A DNA stretch of 64,000 bases from positions 1,364,001 to 1,428,000 of the forward strand of contig NZ_LT629780.1 of the NCBI RefSeq assembly GCF_900105885.1. The letters run 5' to 3'. Source of the stretch: Pseudomonas guangdongensis (GTDB lineage: Bacteria; Pseudomonadota; Gammaproteobacteria; Pseudomonadales; Pseudomonadaceae). Below are positions 38,245 to 47,313 of this stretch, piece after piece (within the stretch, counting starts at the first letter, position 1; every line of letters begins with the position of its first letter). The position numbers and the translations under genes were made by a program. A model generated the notes under the pieces. That model searched no databases. It was not told the DNA's origin and saw only the letters and a list, made by a program, of their open reading frames with translations.

Positions 38245-38892
38245 ATGTCCTTCTTTGATGCTGAAAAGATGCAATCCATTCAGACCGCCAACCTGGAGCT
38301 GCTGCAGCAGATGAACGGCAAGATGTTCGAGGGTATCGAGCACCTCGCCCAGCTGCAGCTCAAGGCCCTGCGCGCCCTGTCCGAAGACCAGTTCGAGGCC
38401 TGCCGCCAACTGCTCAACACCCGCGATCCGCAGTCGCTGTTCCAGCTGCAGGGCGCCTTCGTGCAGCCGATGAGCCAGGCCGAACGCCTGCTCGAATTCA
38501 ACCGCAAGATCTATGACCTGCTGTCCAGCACCCAGGCCGAAGTGGCCAAGCTGGGCGAGAAGCAGGTAGCGGTCGGTGCCAAGCAGGTGCAGGAAGCCCT
38601 GGAAACCATCAGCAGCAACGCTCCGGCCAGCGCCGAGCCGGCGGTCGCCGTGCTGAAGTCGGCTATCGAAAGCGCCGGCAGCGTGCTGGAAAGCGCGCAG
38701 AAAGTCGCCAAGCAGGCCGCCGAAATGGCCGAGAGCAGCATCGCCGCCGCCGCCAATGCTGCGACCCAGGCCGCGACCCAGGCTGCCGCGCAAGCCACCC
38801 AGGCTACTCAGGCCGCGACCCAGGCCGCCACCCAAGCGACCCAGGCTGCCACCCAGGCCGCCCGCAACGCGAGCAAGGCCGCCAGCAAGTAA
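38245..38892 (+). CDS. phaP: Phasin (PHB granule-associated protein)
   Basis: 215 residues. The Phasin_2-type helical domain covers residues 1-165 (MSFFDAEKMQSIQTANLELLQQMNGKMFEGIEHLAQLQLKALR). The tail of about 45 residues is built of Ala-Thr-Gln-Ala repeats (TQAATQAT...), ending ARNASKAASK. Phasins coat PHB granules and limit their size. AGGAG lies 8 bases before ATG. It is transcribed away from phaBAC and towards phaR. A strong terminator follows that runs into the phaR coding end. Confidence 0.93.
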   Translation: MSFFDAEKMQSIQTANLELLQQMNGKMFEGIEHLAQLQLKALRALSEDQFEACRQLLNTRDPQSLFQLQGAFVQPMSQAERLLEFNRKIYDLLSSTQAEVAKLGEKQVAVGAKQVQEALETISSNAPASAEPAVAVLKSAIESAGSVLESAQKVAKQAAEMAESSIAAAANAATQAATQAAAQATQATQAATQAATQATQAATQAARNASKAASK

Positions 38893-38930
38893 CCGATCAT
38901 GTGCCGGCGCTCGACTCGTTGAGCGTCACT

Positions 38931-38970
38931 GGCGACGGTGGATCACTGATCCCCGTCGCCTTTTTTATTT
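38931..38970 (+). terminator. phaP terminator, overlapping the 3' coding end of phaR
   Basis: GGCGACGG (38931-38938) pairs with CCGTCGCC (38953-38960), followed by TTTTTTATTT (38961-38970). The same bases on the other strand encode the last phaR codons (NKKGDGDQ and stop). Confidence 0.85.
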
Positions 38971-39455
38971 GCGCCCGGGCGGGCGCCGAACAGGCCGAAC
39001 ATGTTCTGGGTGCTCAGGTAGAGCTTCTTCGACTGCTCCAGATACTGCTGCATGAGGTTCTGCATCACCGGCATCTGGCTGCGCAGGAAGTCGTTCCAGG
39101 CCTGGGTCGACTGCTCGCCGGTCTGCTTCTGCACCTCGATCACCGCCTGGATGCTCTTGTCCAGATAGCTGCCGAGCATGCCCTGGAAGGGGCCGTAGAA
39201 ACGGATGATGCTCTGCAACATTTCGCTGGAGAAGATCGGCTCGCCGTCGCGCTCGGCCTCCTGGATGATCTGCAGGAGGATGCTGCGGGTCAGGTCCTCG
39301 CCGCTCTTGGCGTCCACCACCTGGAAGGGCGTTTCGTCGATCACCAGCTGGCGGATGTCGGCCAGGGTCACATGGCTGCTGGTGTGGGTGTCGTACAGGC
39401 GACGGTTGGGATACTTCTTGATCAGGCGAACGTCGCTGCGGACGGTATCGGACAT
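38943..39455 (-). CDS. phaR: PHB synthesis repressor PhaR (PhbF type)
   Basis: 170 residues. The N-terminal DNA/granule-binding domain has IKKYPNRRLYDTHTSSHVTLADIRQLV, the PHB_acc_N signature, followed by GEDLTRSILLQIIQEAE and FYGPFQGMLGSYLD (PHB accumulation domain). PhaR binds DNA when PHB is absent and leaves for nascent granules, relieving phaP. Start MSDTVRSDVRL at 39455 with GAGG 6 bases away. It is convergent with phaP; stop codons are 50 bp apart. TTGC..GCAA sites upstream of phaP and fabI are its likely targets. Confidence 0.94.
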   Translation of the reverse strand: MSDTVRSDVRLIKKYPNRRLYDTHTSSHVTLADIRQLVIDETPFQVVDAKSGEDLTRSILLQIIQEAERDGEPIFSSEMLQSIIRFYGPFQGMLGSYLDKSIQAVIEVQKQTGEQSTQAWNDFLRSQMPVMQNLMQQYLEQSKKLYLSTQNMFGLFGARPGANKKGDGDQ

Positions 39456-39634
39456 GCGGGCCTCGCGGCAGGGGAGTGGTGATGCGGGCATGGTAGCCCA
39501 AAGCCGCGGGGCTGTCCGACTGCCCCGCGATGGCGCCCGCGGCGCGCGCCGCGCACCGGCGCAGGGCGGGCTCTGTACCCTGACGCTGCGCGCCAGCCTG
39601 CATCCCCGAGGCGGAGTGCAGGCTGGTGCCCTGG

Positions 39635-41545
39635 TCAGAAGCGGTAGCCGACGCTGAGCTGCACGTCTTCTTCCGGTGCCGGGTAGCGGCTGTTGGCGCT
39701 GGCGAAGGCATCGTAGCGCTTGCCGGTCAGGTTGTTGATGCGCAGCTTGGCATTGAACTGCCGGTAGTCGTAGCGCAAGGCCGCGTTGAGCAGGGTGTAG
39801 CTGCCGGCCTTGCGCAGGCTGTTGGCATCGTCGCTCGAGTAGTGGCGGCGGCCGGTGTAGACGGCTTCCAGCTGGCTTGTCAGGCCGGGCAGAAGCTCAT
39901 AGCCGACGTGCATACTGCCGCTGTGGCGGGCGACCCAGGGTACGTCGTTACCCTGGAAGCTGCCGGCGCGGTATTCGGCGTCGGTGAAGCTGTACTGGCC
40001 GCCGATGCTCAGGCGCTCGCTCAACTGGCGTTCGGCCTCCAGCAGCAGCCCCTTGCGCAGGGTCTTGTCCAGATTGATGTTGGCACCGCGCCCATTCTGG
40101 GACGCAGGATTGGCGATGATCGCGTCGTAGAGAATCTCGTCATTCAGTTCGAGGCGGTACAGGCTGGCCTGGTAGCGCTGACGGCCGTCGCTCCATTCGA
40201 TCCCGCTTTCCCAGGATTCGCCGGTCTGCGGCTTGAGGAAGGTGGTGCCGGGCAGGGTAAAGCCATTCTCGTCGACGTTGGCCCAGCGCAGCACGTCCTC
40301 GCGCTTGATGAACAGGCGCGTCTGCTGGTTGGCCTGCCAGCTCAGGCCGATGCTGCTGCTGTCCTCTCGGTCGGAATGGCTGCGGTTGGCCGCATGATTG
40401 CGGTCTTCCGCCTCGCTGGCGCGGTAGCCGAGGGTCAGGGTCAGGTCATGTCCGAGCGGCTGGCTGAGCTGGGTATACCAGTCGCGCAGGGTCTGGCGAA
40501 ACTCGGTGCTGGAGGAGGACAGCTCATAGTCGCTGGTGATGTGGTCGTGGCCGAGCAGCCATTCGCTGCGGCCGAGGCTGCTGTCCCAGCGGGCGGTCAG
40601 GCGCGGGCTGAGGCTTTCGATGCGGGTGCCCTGCTCGAACGGGGTCCAAAACTGGCCGACGCCATCCTGATCGCTGTGGCTGTAGTCGAAATTGGCGGTC
40701 CAGATCGCGTTCAGACGCTGCTCGAGGGCGAAGCGGTGTACCTGGGTCTTGCTGTCGTTCCAGTCGCTGGACAGGCTCTGCTTGCGGTCGGCCCGGCGCT
40801 GGTCGAGCGTGAGCGAGCCCGGATACAGCAGTTCGTCGTCTACCGTCTGGTATTCGTACAGCGCATGGCCAGCGGCATGGTCATAACGCAGGCGGGTGAA
40901 GGCATTGCTGTAGCTGGCATTGTTGTGGTCGCGGTAGTTGTCGCTGTTGCGGGTTTCGCCGCTGGCGTACAGCGAAAAACCTCCGCCCAGCTGCTGGAAC
41001 AGGCGACCCCGGTAAGCTTCGAGGTCGTGACTGCCGATGCTGGTCTCGACATAGGCCTCGTTGTGCTGCGGCGTGCGGGTGACGATGTTGATCACCCCGC
41101 CGACGGCCTGGTCGCCGTACAGCACGGTGCCGGTGCCACGAATGATCTCGATGCGCTCGATGTTGTCCAGCGGTACCGCGTTGAGATCCGGGGTGGCCAG
41201 GCTGGGTTGGTTGAGGCGGCGGCCGTCGACCAGGATCAGCGTGTTATTGCCGGCGTTCTCGCCGAAGCCGCGCAGGCTGAGCGCAACCCGGTTGCCGTCG
41301 CCCATGGTGTCGCGGACCTGCAGGCCCGCTTGGCTGCGCAGCAGGTCGAGCAGGTCGTGGCTGGCGCTGGCTTCGATCTGCTGGCGGTCGATGACCGCCA
41401 CACTGCTCGGTACCGGGTTGTGCAGTGCGGTGGCGCGGGTCACCACCAGGGGGGGCAGTTCGCTGTTCTTTCTGGTCTGTTCGGTTTCGGCCAAAACAAG
41501 GCCCGGCGCCAGGGCAACGGCCAGCGCCAGAGGGGAAAGCTTCAT
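39635..41545 (-). CDS. btuB: TonB-dependent vitamin B12 receptor (BtuB-like)
   Basis: 636 residues. A signal peptide (MKLSPLALAVALAPGLVLA) is followed by a TonB-box-like segment ELPPLVVTRATA, the plug domain (SSVAVIDRQQIEASASHDLLDLLRSQAGLQVRD, RRLNQPSL, IEIIRGTGTVLYGDQAVGGVINIVTR) and the 22-strand barrel ending in VQLSVGYRF. A cobalamin riboswitch in the leader fixes the substrate class. ATG 41545 has GAGG 8 bases upstream; a longer open frame runs into the riboswitch. GC is lower than its neighbours (37 of 60 in one line counted), so it may be acquired. Confidence 0.92.
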   Translation of the reverse strand: MKLSPLALAVALAPGLVLAETEQTRKNSELPPLVVTRATALHNPVPSSVAVIDRQQIEASASHDLLDLLRSQAGLQVRDTMGDGNRVALSLRGFGENAGNNTLILVDGRRLNQPSLATPDLNAVPLDNIERIEIIRGTGTVLYGDQAVGGVINIVTRTPQHNEAYVETSIGSHDLEAYRGRLFQQLGGGFSLYASGETRNSDNYRDHNNASYSNAFTRLRYDHAAGHALYEYQTVDDELLYPGSLTLDQRRADRKQSLSSDWNDSKTQVHRFALEQRLNAIWTANFDYSHSDQDGVGQFWTPFEQGTRIESLSPRLTARWDSSLGRSEWLLGHDHITSDYELSSSSTEFRQTLRDWYTQLSQPLGHDLTLTLGYRASEAEDRNHAANRSHSDREDSSSIGLSWQANQQTRLFIKREDVLRWANVDENGFTLPGTTFLKPQTGESWESGIEWSDGRQRYQASLYRLELNDEILYDAIIANPASQNGRGANINLDKTLRKGLLLEAERQLSERLSIGGQYSFTDAEYRAGSFQGNDVPWVARHSGSMHVGYELLPGLTSQLEAVYTGRRHYSSDDANSLRKAGSYTLLNAALRYDYRQFNAKLRINNLTGKRYDAFASANSRYPAPEEDVQLSVGYRF

Positions 41546-41649
41546 CGAGGAATCCTCAAAAGTGATGGGGCAGACTTTCGAGGAGGGCAGAAAGCAGAGA
41601 CGCGCCGGACGGCGCGCGACTGACGGTGCGGCCCTCCGCAACACCTGTC

Positions 41650-41836
41650 GAATCCGTCGGGGCCGGTCTCCGGGCTGTCGACCCTTGGCCCGCCTTCCCG
41701 GGGAATCCCCAGTGGCCGTTGGGCAAGGTGGCAGGCCGAGGCCTGCGGTCGATTACCGTTGCGGGGGCAGCGCCGGCCTTGCTCCCATGGAGCGCACCGG
41801 CTTCCCGTTTAACGCAGGCCAGGCCTGCGCACCCTG
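41650..41836 (-). ncRNA. Cobalamin riboswitch
   Basis: On the minus strand the conserved blocks appear in order: GGGAAGCCGGTGCG, GCGCTGCCCCCGCAACGGTAA, CCACTGG, GGGAAGGCGGG, and the B12 box AGCCCGGAGACCGGCC (41676-41661). It ends about 105 bases before the btuB start and should repress btuB when adenosylcobalamin is plentiful. Confidence 0.95.
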
Positions 41837-41934
41837 ACGGAATGCAAAACGCCGCGCACCTTACGGGCTGGCGGCGGCGAAAGCAATCGCGGGGCGCCCT
41901 GCGGCGCCGGCGGGAGGGCCGGCGCCGGGGCGCT

Positions 41935-43122
41935 TCAGCCGGCGAGCAGGGCCATGGCCTCGCGGGCCATCTGGCCTTCCTCGTCGGTGGGGATCACCCA
42001 GATGCCGCGCTGGCTGTCGGCGCTGCTCAGGCGGGCGGCGCCGCCATGGACGGCCTGGGCGGCGTTGGTCGCGGCGTCGAGGGCGAACCCCAGCCAGCTC
42101 AGGCGTTCGAGGATCATCGCGCGCACGGTGGCGCTGCGTTCGCCGATCCCGGCGGTGAACACCAGATGGTCGACGCCGCCGGCCTGGGCGGCCAGGGCCG
42201 CGACTTCGCGGGCCGCGCGGTAGCAGTACAGTTCCACCGCCAGACGCGCCTGGGGCGAGTCGCTGGCCAGCAGCACGCGCATGTCCGAGGACTCGCCGGA
42301 GACGCCGAGCAGGCCGGAGTTGCGGTACAGCTCGCGGCGTACCGCGGGGATGTCCATGCCGCCGTGCTCCATCCAGTAGAGCAGCACCTCGGGGTCGAGG
42401 TTGCCGGGACGGGTGCCCATCATCAGTCCCTCGCAGGCGCCCATGCCGGTGCTGTTGGCGACGCTGCGCCGGCGGTGCAGGACGCAGCCGCTGGAGCCGC
42501 TGCCCAGGTGCAGGACCACCACGCGCTTGTCGGCCTCGCCCTCGCCGAGTACCGCCGGCAGCTGGTGGCTGATCGCGGCGTAGGATAGGCCGTGGAAGCT
42601 GTAGCGGCGCACCCCGGCGTCGTGCCAGCGGCGGTCGATGGCGAAGCGGGTGGCCAACGGGTCCTGGGTGGCGTGGAAGGCGGTATCGAAGCAGGCGATC
42701 TGCACCACGCCGAGCGCCGCGCGGCGCGCCGCCTCCAGGCCGGCGAGGGCGGCGGGCTGGTGCAGCGGGGCCAGCGGGGTGAGGCTGTGCAGCTGGGCGC
42801 AGACCTCGCCGTCGACCCGCGTGGCGCGGGAGAACAGCTCGCCGCCGTGGACCACGCGGTGGACGATGGCGCCCGGCCGGTTCCGGCCGCTCTCGGCCAG
42901 GGCCAGCACCTGGGCGATGGCGTTCTCGTGGCGCACCTCGCGCAGCGGTTCGTCGCAGAGCACCTGGCCGTCGGCGGTGCGGGCGGCGAGGCGGCCTTCG
43001 GCCTGGCCGATGCCGTCCACCAGGCCGCGCACCAGCACGCGCGGCTCGCGGCCCTGGATGTCGAAGGTGGTGAACTTGAGGGTGGCCGAGCCGACGTTGA
43101 GGGCCAGCAGCGGGGCGCTCAT
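41935..43122 (-). CDS. ackA: Acetate (short-chain acyl) kinase
   Basis: 395 residues. The N-terminal LALNVGSATLKFTTFD is the ASKHA phosphate-1 loop; RVVHGGELF, CFDTAFHATQ, YSFHGLSY, VVLHLGSGSSGCVL, GMGACEGLMMGTRPGNLDPEV and FTAGIGERSATVR follow, as in acetate kinases. It turns acyl-phosphate plus ADP to acid plus ATP. It is the third gene of fabI-pta-ackA and overlaps pta by 4 bp. Clustering with an unusual Pta and a FabI, beside PHB genes, suggests C2-C4 acyl recycling rather than the usual ackA-pta overflow route. Confidence 0.93.
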   Translation of the reverse strand: MSAPLLALNVGSATLKFTTFDIQGREPRVLVRGLVDGIGQAEGRLAARTADGQVLCDEPLREVRHENAIAQVLALAESGRNRPGAIVHRVVHGGELFSRATRVDGEVCAQLHSLTPLAPLHQPAALAGLEAARRAALGVVQIACFDTAFHATQDPLATRFAIDRRWHDAGVRRYSFHGLSYAAISHQLPAVLGEGEADKRVVVLHLGSGSSGCVLHRRRSVANSTGMGACEGLMMGTRPGNLDPEVLLYWMEHGGMDIPAVRRELYRNSGLLGVSGESSDMRVLLASDSPQARLAVELYCYRAAREVAALAAQAGGVDHLVFTAGIGERSATVRAMILERLSWLGFALDAATNAAQAVHGGAARLSSADSQRGIWVIPTDEEGQMAREAMALLAG

Positions 43123-44057
43123 CCGCGCACCTCGCCGCTCTGCAGGCGATGGCGGGCGGCCAGCGCGGCGACCGCGGTGGAAGCCAGGCGCACGCGGGCG
43201 TCCTCGGCGCGGCTGTTGAGCACGATCGGTACCCGTGCGCCCATCACCACCCCGGCCGAGGCGGCGGCGGCCAGGTAGCTGAGCTGCTTGGCCAGCATGT
43301 TGCCGGCTTCCAGGTCGGGGACCAGCAGGATGTCCGGATCGCCGGCCACCGGCGAGTCGATGCCCTTGCTGTCGGCGGCGGCGTGGGAGATGGCGTTGTC
43401 GAAGGCCAGCGGGCCGTCGAGGATCGCCCCGGTGATCTGCTTGCGGTCGGCCATCTTGCACAGCGCGGCGGCGTCGATGGTCGCCGGCATCGAGGCGGTG
43501 ACGGTTTCCACGGCGGCGAGGATCGCCACCTTGGGCCGGGCGATGCCCAGCGCGTGGCAGAGGTCGATGGCGTTCTGCACGATGTGGCGCTTGGTGGCCA
43601 GGTCGGGGGCGATGTTGATCGCCGCGTCGGTGATGAACAGGTAGCGCGGGTAGCTTTCCACCTTCATCACGTAGACGTGGCTGATGCGGCGGTCGGTGCG
43701 CACGCCGGTCTGGCGGTCGAGCACCGCGCCCATGAATTCGTCGGTGTGCAGGCTGCCCTTCATCAGCGAGTCGGCCTCGCCGCTGCGCACCAGCTCCACC
43801 GCGCGGGCGGCGGCGGCGTGGCTGTGCGGCACGTCTTCCAGGCGGTAGGGCGACAGGTCGAGACCGGCGCCCTCGGCGATGTCGAGCAGGCGGTTGCGCG
43901 GGCCGACCAGGATCGGCTCGATCAGGCCGGCCTCGGCCGACTCGATGGCGCCGCACAGGGCGTCGGGGCTGCAGGGGTGGGCCACCGCCATCCGCGTCGG
44001 CGGATGGCGCAGGGCGGCCTGGATGATGTCGTCGAAAGCGCGTTCGTCACGGGTCAT
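43119..44057 (-). CDS. Phosphate acetyl/butyryltransferase (short PTB-type)
   Basis: 312 residues, only the PTA_PTB catalytic domain. ESAEAGLIEPILVGPRNRLLDIA opens the fold; SLMKGSLHTDEFMGAVL, FITDAAINIAPDLATKRHIVQNAIDLCHALG, GAILDGPLAFDNAIS, DPDILLVPDLEAGNMLAKQL follow, the pattern of phosphotransbutyrylase-like enzymes often labelled bifunctional enoyl-CoA hydratase/Pta. It exchanges CoA for phosphate on short acyl-CoA. AAGGA precedes ATG 44057. The acyl length cannot be read from sequence; acetyl or butyryl/3-hydroxybutyryl are likely. Confidence 0.88.
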   Translation of the reverse strand: MTRDERAFDDIIQAALRHPPTRMAVAHPCSPDALCGAIESAEAGLIEPILVGPRNRLLDIAEGAGLDLSPYRLEDVPHSHAAAARAVELVRSGEADSLMKGSLHTDEFMGAVLDRQTGVRTDRRISHVYVMKVESYPRYLFITDAAINIAPDLATKRHIVQNAIDLCHALGIARPKVAILAAVETVTASMPATIDAAALCKMADRKQITGAILDGPLAFDNAISHAAADSKGIDSPVAGDPDILLVPDLEAGNMLAKQLSYLAAAASAGVVMGARVPIVLNSRAEDARVRLASTAVAALAARHRLQSGEVRG

Positions 44058-44093
44058 CGCTCGGTCCTTGGCTGAAGGTGCGTGAACGGGAAG

Positions 44094-44118
44094 CGCCGGC
44101 GGCGCGGCGCCGCCGGCG
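44094..44118 (-). other. Hairpin between fabI and pta
   Basis: Eleven-bp stem CGCCGGCGGCG / CGCCGCCGGCG around CGG, in the 76-bp gap, no U-run, like those in phaBAC. Confidence 0.5.
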
Positions 44119-44133
44119 GGAGGCGGGCGGCCG

Positions 44134-44907
44134 TCAGGCCATCATGTGGAAGCCGCCGTCGACGTAGATCACTTCGCCGGTGATCGCCCGCGAGGCGTCG
44201 GAGATCAGGAAGGCGGCGGTCATGCCGACGTCCTCGATGTCCACCAGGCGGTGCTGCGGGGTGCGCTCGATGGCTTCCTCGATCAGCTTGTCGAAGTGGG
44301 CGATGCCGGAGGCGGCGCGGGTCTTCAGCGGGCCGGGGGACACGGCGTGGACGCGGATGCGCTGCTGGCCCAGCTCGGCGGCCAGGTAGCGCACGGTGGA
44401 TTCCAGGGCGGCCTTGACCGGGCCCATCACGTTGTAGTTCTCGACCACCTTGTCGGCGCCGTAGTAGCTCATGGTGATGATCGAGCCGCCGTCCTTCATC
44501 AGCGGCTCGGCCAGGCGCGCCATCTCGATCAGCGAGTAGCAGGACACGCCCATGGCCTGCAGGAAGCCTTCCTTGGAGCAGTCGGTGACGCGGCCGTGCA
44601 GGTCGTCCATCGGGCAGAAGGCGATGGAGTGGATGACGAAGTCCAGCTTGCCCCAGGTCTCCTCGATGCTGCGGAACACCGCTTCCAGCTCGCCGGGCTT
44701 CTCCACGTCCATCTGCGCGATGATCGGGCTTTCCAGTTCCTCGGCCAGCGGGCGGACGAAGCGCTCGGCCTTTTCGTTCAGGTAGGTCACGGCGAACTCG
44801 GCGCCCAGGCTCTTGAGCACGCGGGCGCAGCCGTAGGCGATGGAGTTGTCGTTGGCGATGCCGACGATCAGGCCTTTCTTGCCAGCGAGCGAGTTGATGC
44901 GGTCCAT
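44134..44907 (-). CDS. Enoyl-ACP reductase FabI paralogue of the ack-pta cluster
   Basis: 257 residues. Divergent SDR of FabI type: GLIVGIANDNSIAYGCARVL, AFCPMDDLHGRV and the pair Y158-x6-K165 (YNVMGPVK), plus SPGPLKTRAASGI. It differs clearly from the N-terminus I recall for P. aeruginosa FabI ([20 protein letters not shown]). It is therefore probably a second enzyme reducing enoyl-CoA/ACP in a storage-linked acyl pathway. AAAGGA lies 7 bases before ATG 44907. First gene of fabI-pta-ackA, under a promoter carrying a PhaR-like palindrome. Confidence 0.88.
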   Translation of the reverse strand: MDRINSLAGKKGLIVGIANDNSIAYGCARVLKSLGAEFAVTYLNEKAERFVRPLAEELESPIIAQMDVEKPGELEAVFRSIEETWGKLDFVIHSIAFCPMDDLHGRVTDCSKEGFLQAMGVSCYSLIEMARLAEPLMKDGGSIITMSYYGADKVVENYNVMGPVKAALESTVRYLAAELGQQRIRVHAVSPGPLKTRAASGIAHFDKLIEEAIERTPQHRLVDIEDVGMTAAFLISDASRAITGEVIYVDGGFHMMA

Positions 44908-45044
44908 GAGAAATCCTTTTGTTGCGATGCGGACAGAAGTGGGCGGTGCCGACGCGGGGCGCCGCAGATGCCTGGAGGCTTGTGCCACAGTCGTATTGCC
45001 GGGCCATGACAGCAGGCGCGGCGCAGGCTTGCCGGGCCTGGGGG

Positions 45045-45076
45045 ATTCTATCCGATGCAGCCTTGTTGCGCTGCAA
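45045..45076 (-). promoter_or_regulatory. fabI-pta-ackA promoter with PhaR-like site
   Basis: Minus-strand -10 TAGAAT (45050-45045). The element TTGCGCTGCAA (45066-45076) matches the phaP palindrome TTGCAGTGCAA in 9 of 11 positions and covers the -35 region. The leader to fabI is about 130 bases. The rest of 44908-45188 shows no gene. Confidence 0.5.
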
Positions 45077-45188
45077 GAGGCGCCGCACCTGGGGCGGCGC
45101 GGCCCGCCCTTGCCGCAGACGGAAGCCGCTGCGGGCCGCCTGCGCCGGGTAGGGTCCGGGGCGCCGCCTCCCGGCCGGGAGGCGTGGC

Positions 45189-47081
45189 TCAGTGGCCGAG
45201 GCGCTGCAGGCGGGCGCGGACCGCGCGCTCGATGCCGGCGGCGTCCAGGCCGCATTCGGCGAGCATCTGCGCCGGCTTGGCGTGCTCGACGTAGCGGTCG
45301 GGCAGGCCGAGCTGCAGCAGCGGCATGACGATGCCCTCGGCGGCGAGGAACTCGGCGACCGCCGAGCCGGCGCCGCCCATGACGGCGTTCTCCTCGACGG
45401 TCACCAGCAGCGCGTGGCCGGCGGCCAGCTCGCGCACCAGCGCCGCGTCCAGCGGCTTGACGAAGCGCATGTCGGCGACCGTGGCGTCGAGCGTCTCGGC
45501 CACTTCCAGGGCGGCGGCCAGCTGCACGCCGAACACCAGCAGGGCGACCGGGCCGCTGCCGCGGCGGCGGACCACGCCCTTGCCGATCTCCACGCTGTCC
45601 AGCGCCGGGGAAATCGGCGCGTTGGGGCCGGTGCCGCGCGGGTAGCGTACCGCCGCCGGGCCCTGGTGCTGGTAGCCGGTGGTCAGCAGCAGGCGCAGCT
45701 CGTTCTCGTCGCTGGGGGTCATCACCAGCATCTCGGGGATGCAGCGCAGGTAGGAGAGGTCGAAGCTGCCGGCGTGGGTCGGGCCGTCCTCGCCGACCAG
45801 GCCGGCGCGGTCGATGGCGAACAGCACGTCGAGATCCTGCACCGCCACGTCGTGGATCAGCTGGTCGTAGGCGCGTTGCAGGAAGGTCGAGTAGATCGCC
45901 ACCACCGGCTTGGCGCCCTCGCAGGCCAGACCGGCGGCGAGGGTCACCGCGTGCTGCTCGGCGATGGCGACGTCGAAGTAGCGCTCCGGGTACTGCTCGG
46001 CGAAGGCCACCAGGTCGGAGCCTTCCTTCATCGCCGGGGTGATGCCGATCAGCCGCTCATCAGCGGCGGCCATGTCGCACAGCCACTGGCCGAACACCTC
46101 GCAGTATTTCGGCCCGCTGGCCTTGGGCGCGGCGCTGCTGTCGATCTCCAGCTTACCGATGGCGTGGTAGCCGATGGGGTCGGCCTCGGCCGGGGCGAAG
46201 CCCTTGCCCTTCTTGGTGATCACGTGGAGGAACTGCGGGCCCTTGAGCTCGCGCATCTTGCCCAGGGTGGCGATCAGGGTCGGCAGGTCGTGGCCGTCGA
46301 TGGGACCGATGTAGTTCCAGCCCAGCTCCTCGAACAGGGTGCCGGGCACCAGCATGCCCTTGGCATGCTCCTCGGTGCGCCGGGCGATCTCCCAGGCGCC
46401 GGGGATGCGCGAGAGGATCTTCTTGCTGCCCTCGCGCATGCTGGCGTAGGTGCGGCTGGAGAGGATCTTGGTCAGGTAGTTGTTCAGCCCGCCGACGTTG
46501 CGCGAGATCGACATGTCGTTGTCGTTGAGCACCACCAGCATGTCGGCAGCGGTTTCCGAGGCGTGGTTGAGCGCCTCGAAGGCCATCCCGGCGGTCAGCG
46601 CGCCGTCGCCGATCACCGCCACGGTGCGCCGCTCGTTGCCCTGCAGGCGGTTGGCCAGGGCCATGCCCAGCGCGGCGCCGATCGAGGTGCTGGAGTGGCC
46701 GACGCCGAAGGTGTCGTACTCGCTCTCGCTGCGCCGCGGGAAGGCGGCCAAGCCGTCCTTCTGGCGCAGGCTGGCCATCCGCTCGCGGCGCCCGGTGAGG
46801 ATCTTGTGCGGGTAGGCCTGGTGGCCGACGTCCCACACCAGGCGGTCTTCCGGCGTGTGGTAGACGTGGTGCAGGGCGATGGTCAGCTCGACCACGCCGA
46901 GCCCGGCTCCGAAGTGCCCGCCGGTGCGGCCCACCGTGTAGAGCAGGTACTGGCGCAGCTCGTCGGCCAGGGTATCCAGCTCGCCTTCGCTGAGGGTGCG
47001 CAGCACGGCGGGGCTGTCGATGCGGTCGAGCAGGGGCGTGTCGGGCCGCTGGCGGGGAAACTCGTGCAGCGTCTTGGGCAT
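45189..47081 (-). CDS. dxs: 1-deoxy-D-xylulose-5-phosphate synthase
   Basis: 630 residues, thiamine-diphosphate enzyme. [54 protein letters not shown] (ThDP motif, GDG) and a central [25 protein letters not shown] are DXS signatures. It starts the MEP isoprenoid route from pyruvate and glyceraldehyde-3-phosphate. The same pathway branch uses ispA just upstream. ATG 47081 ([13 protein letters not shown]) matches the family start. A good promoter lies 28 bases before it, so it has its own transcript besides read-through from xseB-ispA. Confidence 0.96.
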   Translation of the reverse strand: MPKTLHEFPRQRPDTPLLDRIDSPAVLRTLSEGELDTLADELRQYLLYTVGRTGGHFGAGLGVVELTIALHHVYHTPEDRLVWDVGHQAYPHKILTGRRERMASLRQKDGLAAFPRRSESEYDTFGVGHSSTSIGAALGMALANRLQGNERRTVAVIGDGALTAGMAFEALNHASETAADMLVVLNDNDMSISRNVGGLNNYLTKILSSRTYASMREGSKKILSRIPGAWEIARRTEEHAKGMLVPGTLFEELGWNYIGPIDGHDLPTLIATLGKMRELKGPQFLHVITKKGKGFAPAEADPIGYHAIGKLEIDSSAAPKASGPKYCEVFGQWLCDMAAADERLIGITPAMKEGSDLVAFAEQYPERYFDVAIAEQHAVTLAAGLACEGAKPVVAIYSTFLQRAYDQLIHDVAVQDLDVLFAIDRAGLVGEDGPTHAGSFDLSYLRCIPEMLVMTPSDENELRLLLTTGYQHQGPAAVRYPRGTGPNAPISPALDSVEIGKGVVRRRGSGPVALLVFGVQLAAALEVAETLDATVADMRFVKPLDAALVRELAAGHALLVTVEENAVMGGAGSAVAEFLAAEGIVMPLLQLGLPDRYVEHAKPAQMLAECGLDAAGIERAVRARLQRLGH

Positions 47082-47115
47082 CGGGCGGTTTCGGCAGTCG
47101 GACAAAAGATGCGCG

Positions 47116-47144
47116 AGTTTACCCGAAGCGGACGGGGTGCCCAA
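47116..47144 (-). promoter_or_regulatory. Promoter of dxs
   Basis: -35 TTGGGC (47144-47139), 17-bp spacer, -10 TAAACT (47121-47116), then CGCGC. It sits in the 232-bp ispA-dxs gap, where no gene is seen. Confidence 0.55.
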
Positions 47145-47313
47145 GCAAGGCGAAGGTCGCGGCGCCGGGGGTAGCGCGGCGGGCCGCTGGCGCCACCGCG
47201 TCTCCTGCGCGAGGCGCAGTGCAGGGATGGCGCGAGGCCGGCGTGGTGGCGAGCGCGCTAGGTGCGCGGGCTCGCCGGGGAGCTTGCCTGCCGGGCGCTG
47301 CCGGCGGCCGGCC

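Noticed and set aside
45001-45188. Small gene between fabI and dxs
   Set aside because: Open frames exist on both strands, but none has a ribosome site or recognisable product; the stretch is best read as promoter and leader DNA.
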